A DNA stretch of 7,579 nt, taken from positions 1 through 7,579 of the forward strand of contig CANKZO010000105.1 of assembly GCA_947488485.1 (NCBI GenBank), in the 5' to 3' direction. Below, piece by piece: positions 5,888 to 7,579 of this stretch (position 1 is its first letter; each line of letters opens with the position of its first letter). Position numbers and translations under genes: made by a program. Under the pieces are notes generated by a model. It had not been told where the DNA came from. It made no database searches and was given only the letters and a program-made list of their open reading frames with translations. The DNA is from Opitutia bacterium (GTDB taxonomy: Bacteria; Verrucomicrobiota; Verrucomicrobiae; Opitutales; UBA953).

Positions 5888-7300
5888 TCAGAACGCCCGG
5901 CGGATGCTGACGGCAGCGGAGACGTCGTGAGCTTCACCGACAGTGGAGACGTGGGCCGAGATGTTCAGGAGGGTGTTCGCGTTGAGCTTATGGTCCACGT
6001 CGAAGCCGAAGCGGACGCAGTCCGGGCTGGGGGCGGTGCCAGGTAGGTTGAACGATACAGCGCCAGTGAGGTCTTGGCCGGTGAGGGCCGGGCCGGCGCC
6101 ATCAAAGCGGTGAATCGCTTCGACCGTCAGGAGGAGCTTGGTTGCGGCGGAGAGATCCTTGGCGGCGGTGACGCCGATGCGGCCTTCGGTCGCGTTATGC
6201 TCCTGCTCGTTGAACGAAGCCGGGAGGCCGCCGCCGGTTTCCGTGTAGGCGCCGACCACGGTCTGCGTCACCGAGTAGGAAGCGTAAGGGGCGAAGCCGA
6301 AGCCACCGAAGGTCACGAGGGCTGGGGCGTCGACGCGGAGGCGGGCGGCGCGGCTGATCGTGTCGGCGACGCCGTTCGAGAAGTCGGTCGAAGCGCCGTT
6401 GGTGTAGCCACGATTGATCTTCGATTCATAGGAGCCGACGAGACCAATGAGGGAGACGATCCACTGGCTGCCTTCCGGACGGTAGTCGAGTTCGGCGAGG
6501 GCGTAGTCGCCTTTCGTGGCGGCCGATCCGCCGAAGGCGAGATCCTGATTCTGCTCCCCATGGCCGGCCGCGAAACCGAAGAGGAAACTCTTGCCCAGGT
6601 TCCAGTTGATGCCGGCCTCGCCGGTCGTCGTGTGGATATCGCGGGTACGGGAGGACGAACCGAAGTCGCCGGTCGCCCAGGCCTGGGATTCCTTGCCCAT
6701 GCGATCATAGGAAAGCATCGGGCGGTGGTGGGCGCCTTCGAGCTGGAGTGTAGTCAGGGTAGAGGCGGCGTTGTACAGGCGGGTTGCGCCATTCAGCGAA
6801 GACATCCACGCGGCGATATTGGGAACGCCCGCTGGGACGACCGGAGCCGGGGTGAAGGACGTGAGCACAAGCAAGTCCGACCCGTTACCGGCATCTGCGT
6901 TGATGGTGAAGGGACCAACTCCTACGGGAGCATTCAACGATGAGCCTTGGACGTTGAAATTCCCATTGAAGGATAGTACCGGGTAGAGATCGGTGGTGTA
7001 ATTCAGGGCGAGGGTGCCAGAGTCGAAGGTAAAGGCACTGAAGTCGGCCAGCGTGAACGTACCATTGCCGCTGCTTGCCCCCGTGATGGTGATGGTGAAG
7101 CTCGTAATCCAGCTGGGGATGGAAGGGAGCGTGTGGCTTGGTGCAGCGGGAATGGTCGCCAGGTCGAGGCCGATCACGCCGGTGGCCGTGGCGCCGTTGC
7201 TGAAGGAGGCACCGCTCCAGGTCAGGTTGAAGTTGGCGGCGTCGAGCTGCGTGCATGCCGCGGCAGCCAGGAGGAAGGAGGCCTTGAGGGTCTTGGTCAT
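5888..7300 (-). CDS. Autotransporter-like outer membrane protein with short PEP-CTERM-like passenger
   Basis: The 470 residues are built as a classical autotransporter. Residues 1-22 (MTKTLKASFLLAAAACTQLDA) are a signal peptide with likely cleavage near LDA-A. Residues about 23-160 form a Gly/Ser/Thr/Asn-rich beta-type passenger (for example TWSGASFSNG, SGNGTFTLADFSAFTFDSG, NADAGNGSDLLVLTSF). Residues 161-200 resemble an alpha-helical linker (MSSLNGATRLYNAASTLTTL). Residues about 200-470 are alternating amphipathic strands of a beta-barrel with ATGDF, AGINW, YALAELDYR and GRIGVTA, ending RRAF with the C-terminal Phe needed for outer-membrane assembly. I chose the ATG at 7300 because the signal peptide starts there; the open frame runs on to 7396 but overlaps the upstream gene. 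C16 follows four alanines, a poor lipobox, so a lipoprotein is unlikely. The passenger recalls secreted PEP-CTERM proteins, but no PEP-CTERM tail is present. The ligand or activity is unknown. Confidence 0.87.
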   Translation of the reverse strand: MTKTLKASFLLAAAACTQLDAANFNLTWSGASFSNGATATGVIGLDLATIPAAPSHTLPSIPSWITSFTITITGASSGNGTFTLADFSAFTFDSGTLALNYTTDLYPVLSFNGNFNVQGSSLNAPVGVGPFTINADAGNGSDLLVLTSFTPAPVVPAGVPNIAAWMSSLNGATRLYNAASTLTTLQLEGAHHRPMLSYDRMGKESQAWATGDFGSSSRTRDIHTTTGEAGINWNLGKSFLFGFAAGHGEQNQDLAFGGSAATKGDYALAELDYRPEGSQWIVSLIGLVGSYESKINRGYTNGASTDFSNGVADTISRAARLRVDAPALVTFGGFGFAPYASYSVTQTVVGAYTETGGGLPASFNEQEHNATEGRIGVTAAKDLSAATKLLLTVEAIHRFDGAGPALTGQDLTGAVSFNLPGTAPSPDCVRFGFDVDHKLNANTLLNISAHVSTVGEAHDVSAAVSIRRAF

Positions 7301-7312
7301 GGGGGTATATTC

Positions 7313-7318
7313 ATTATA
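7313..7318 (-). promoter_or_regulatory. Candidate -10 element of the autotransporter gene
   Basis: On the minus strand a perfect TATAAT lies 12 bases before the ATG at 7300, inside the 58-base gap behind the upstream gene. No good -35 box is found at 16-18 bases: TCAGCA at 17 matches 3 of 6, and TTGAAT is only 11 bases away. If it is used, transcription would start only about 5-7 bases before the ATG, giving a nearly leaderless message. Confidence 0.35.
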
Positions 7319-7358
7319 TGAGTGGCCTGATTCAATGCTGATTACGGAGTAGGGCGGG

Positions 7359-7579
7359 TCAGCGTTCGGAGGCCCGGTAGCGGATGACCTCATCAACCTT
7401 CGCGCCCGGCCCCGGCTTTAGCAGATTCCGCTCCGGATCGAAGACCAGCCGCCGGTCATCCGCCACCGGATTGTAATAATAGCGGAACGACACCCACCCA
7501 TAACCACTGGCGATTCGGCCCTGGATCTTGGCGTAGTGAGCGGAGGTGACCTTCCCATCCGATCCGAGTTTAGCGCGTA
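7359..7579 (-). CDS. C-terminal part of an unrecognised protein, 5' end outside the window
   Basis: The frame is open on the minus strand from the window edge to a TGA at 7361-7359, giving 72 residues of C-terminus. It reads like real coding sequence: codon third positions are mostly G/C, and the residues are compositionally balanced with many aromatic and charged positions (HYAKIQGRIASGYGWVSF, then FRYYYNPVADDRRLVFDPE, then KPGPGAKVDEVIRY). The YYNP-x4-R-x3-FDPERNLL stretch looks like a conserved domain end, but I cannot name the family. It has no membrane segment and no barrel-type ending. The gene runs in the same direction as the autotransporter gene, 58 bases upstream of its start, with no hairpin between them, so read-through is possible although that gene also has its own -10-like box. 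Confidence 0.75.
   Translation of the reverse strand, partial: RAKLGSDGKVTSAHYAKIQGRIASGYGWVSFRYYYNPVADDRRLVFDPERNLLKPGPGAKVDEVIRYRASER

Noticed and set aside
6074..6943. 289-codon plus-strand open frame inside the autotransporter gene
   Set aside because: Its Gly/Glu/Arg-rich product is what the complement of a barrel-coding GC-rich gene yields; the minus-strand protein has a signal peptide, barrel strands and a terminal Phe.
7246..7264. Lipoprotein signal (lipobox) at C16 of the autotransporter
   Set aside because: The residues before the Cys are four alanines without the usual Leu at -3, and a signal peptidase I site follows at LDA-A.
7301..7396. 32-codon upstream extension of the autotransporter
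   Set aside because: It overlaps the coding end of the upstream gene and would bury the signal peptide; the TATAAT also lies within it.

Overview
The window is dominated by a tightly packed plus-strand biotin biosynthesis operon, 1-5462, in the order bioA (5' end cut off by the window edge) - bioB - bioD - bioF - a compact alpha/beta-hydrolase of the BioH/BioG functional type - bioC. Neighbouring genes overlap by 4 bases or are separated by 1 to 12 bases. The set covers the whole committed pathway. BioC methylates malonyl-ACP so that it can enter fatty acid elongation. The esterase would free pimeloyl-ACP from its methyl ester. BioF, BioA, BioD and BioB then make KAPA, DAPA, dethiobiotin and biotin.

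The minus strand carries the rest. A 113-residue four-helix membrane protein (5496-5837) resembles the TMEM14/UPF0136 family and converges on bioC across only 33 bases, which hold stem-loops. Behind it lies a 470-residue secreted protein (5888-7300) with a signal peptide, a short Gly/Ser/Thr/Asn-rich passenger and a C-terminal autotransporter-type beta-barrel ending in Phe. At the right edge, 7359-7579 is the C-terminal end of an unrecognised protein that continues outside the window.

The organism is a high-GC Gram-negative bacterium, since it has an outer-membrane autotransporter barrel. The passenger resembles PEP-CTERM-type exoproteins and none of the seven visible start codons has a convincing Shine-Dalgarno sequence. 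Together these make me lean towards Verrucomicrobiota (Opitutae-like), but this is an inference from style with no marker gene behind it. No RNA genes, CRISPR arrays, insertion sequences or phage genes are visible.

Most of the window is ordinary metabolism. The points most worth a second look are the divergent, very compact putative pimeloyl-ACP methyl ester esterase, the cysteine-rich tail of BioB, perfect 3-base-loop hairpins set directly at gene ends without T-tracts, and the small autotransporter whose passenger looks like a PEP-CTERM exoprotein. I do not see firm evidence for an entirely new system.
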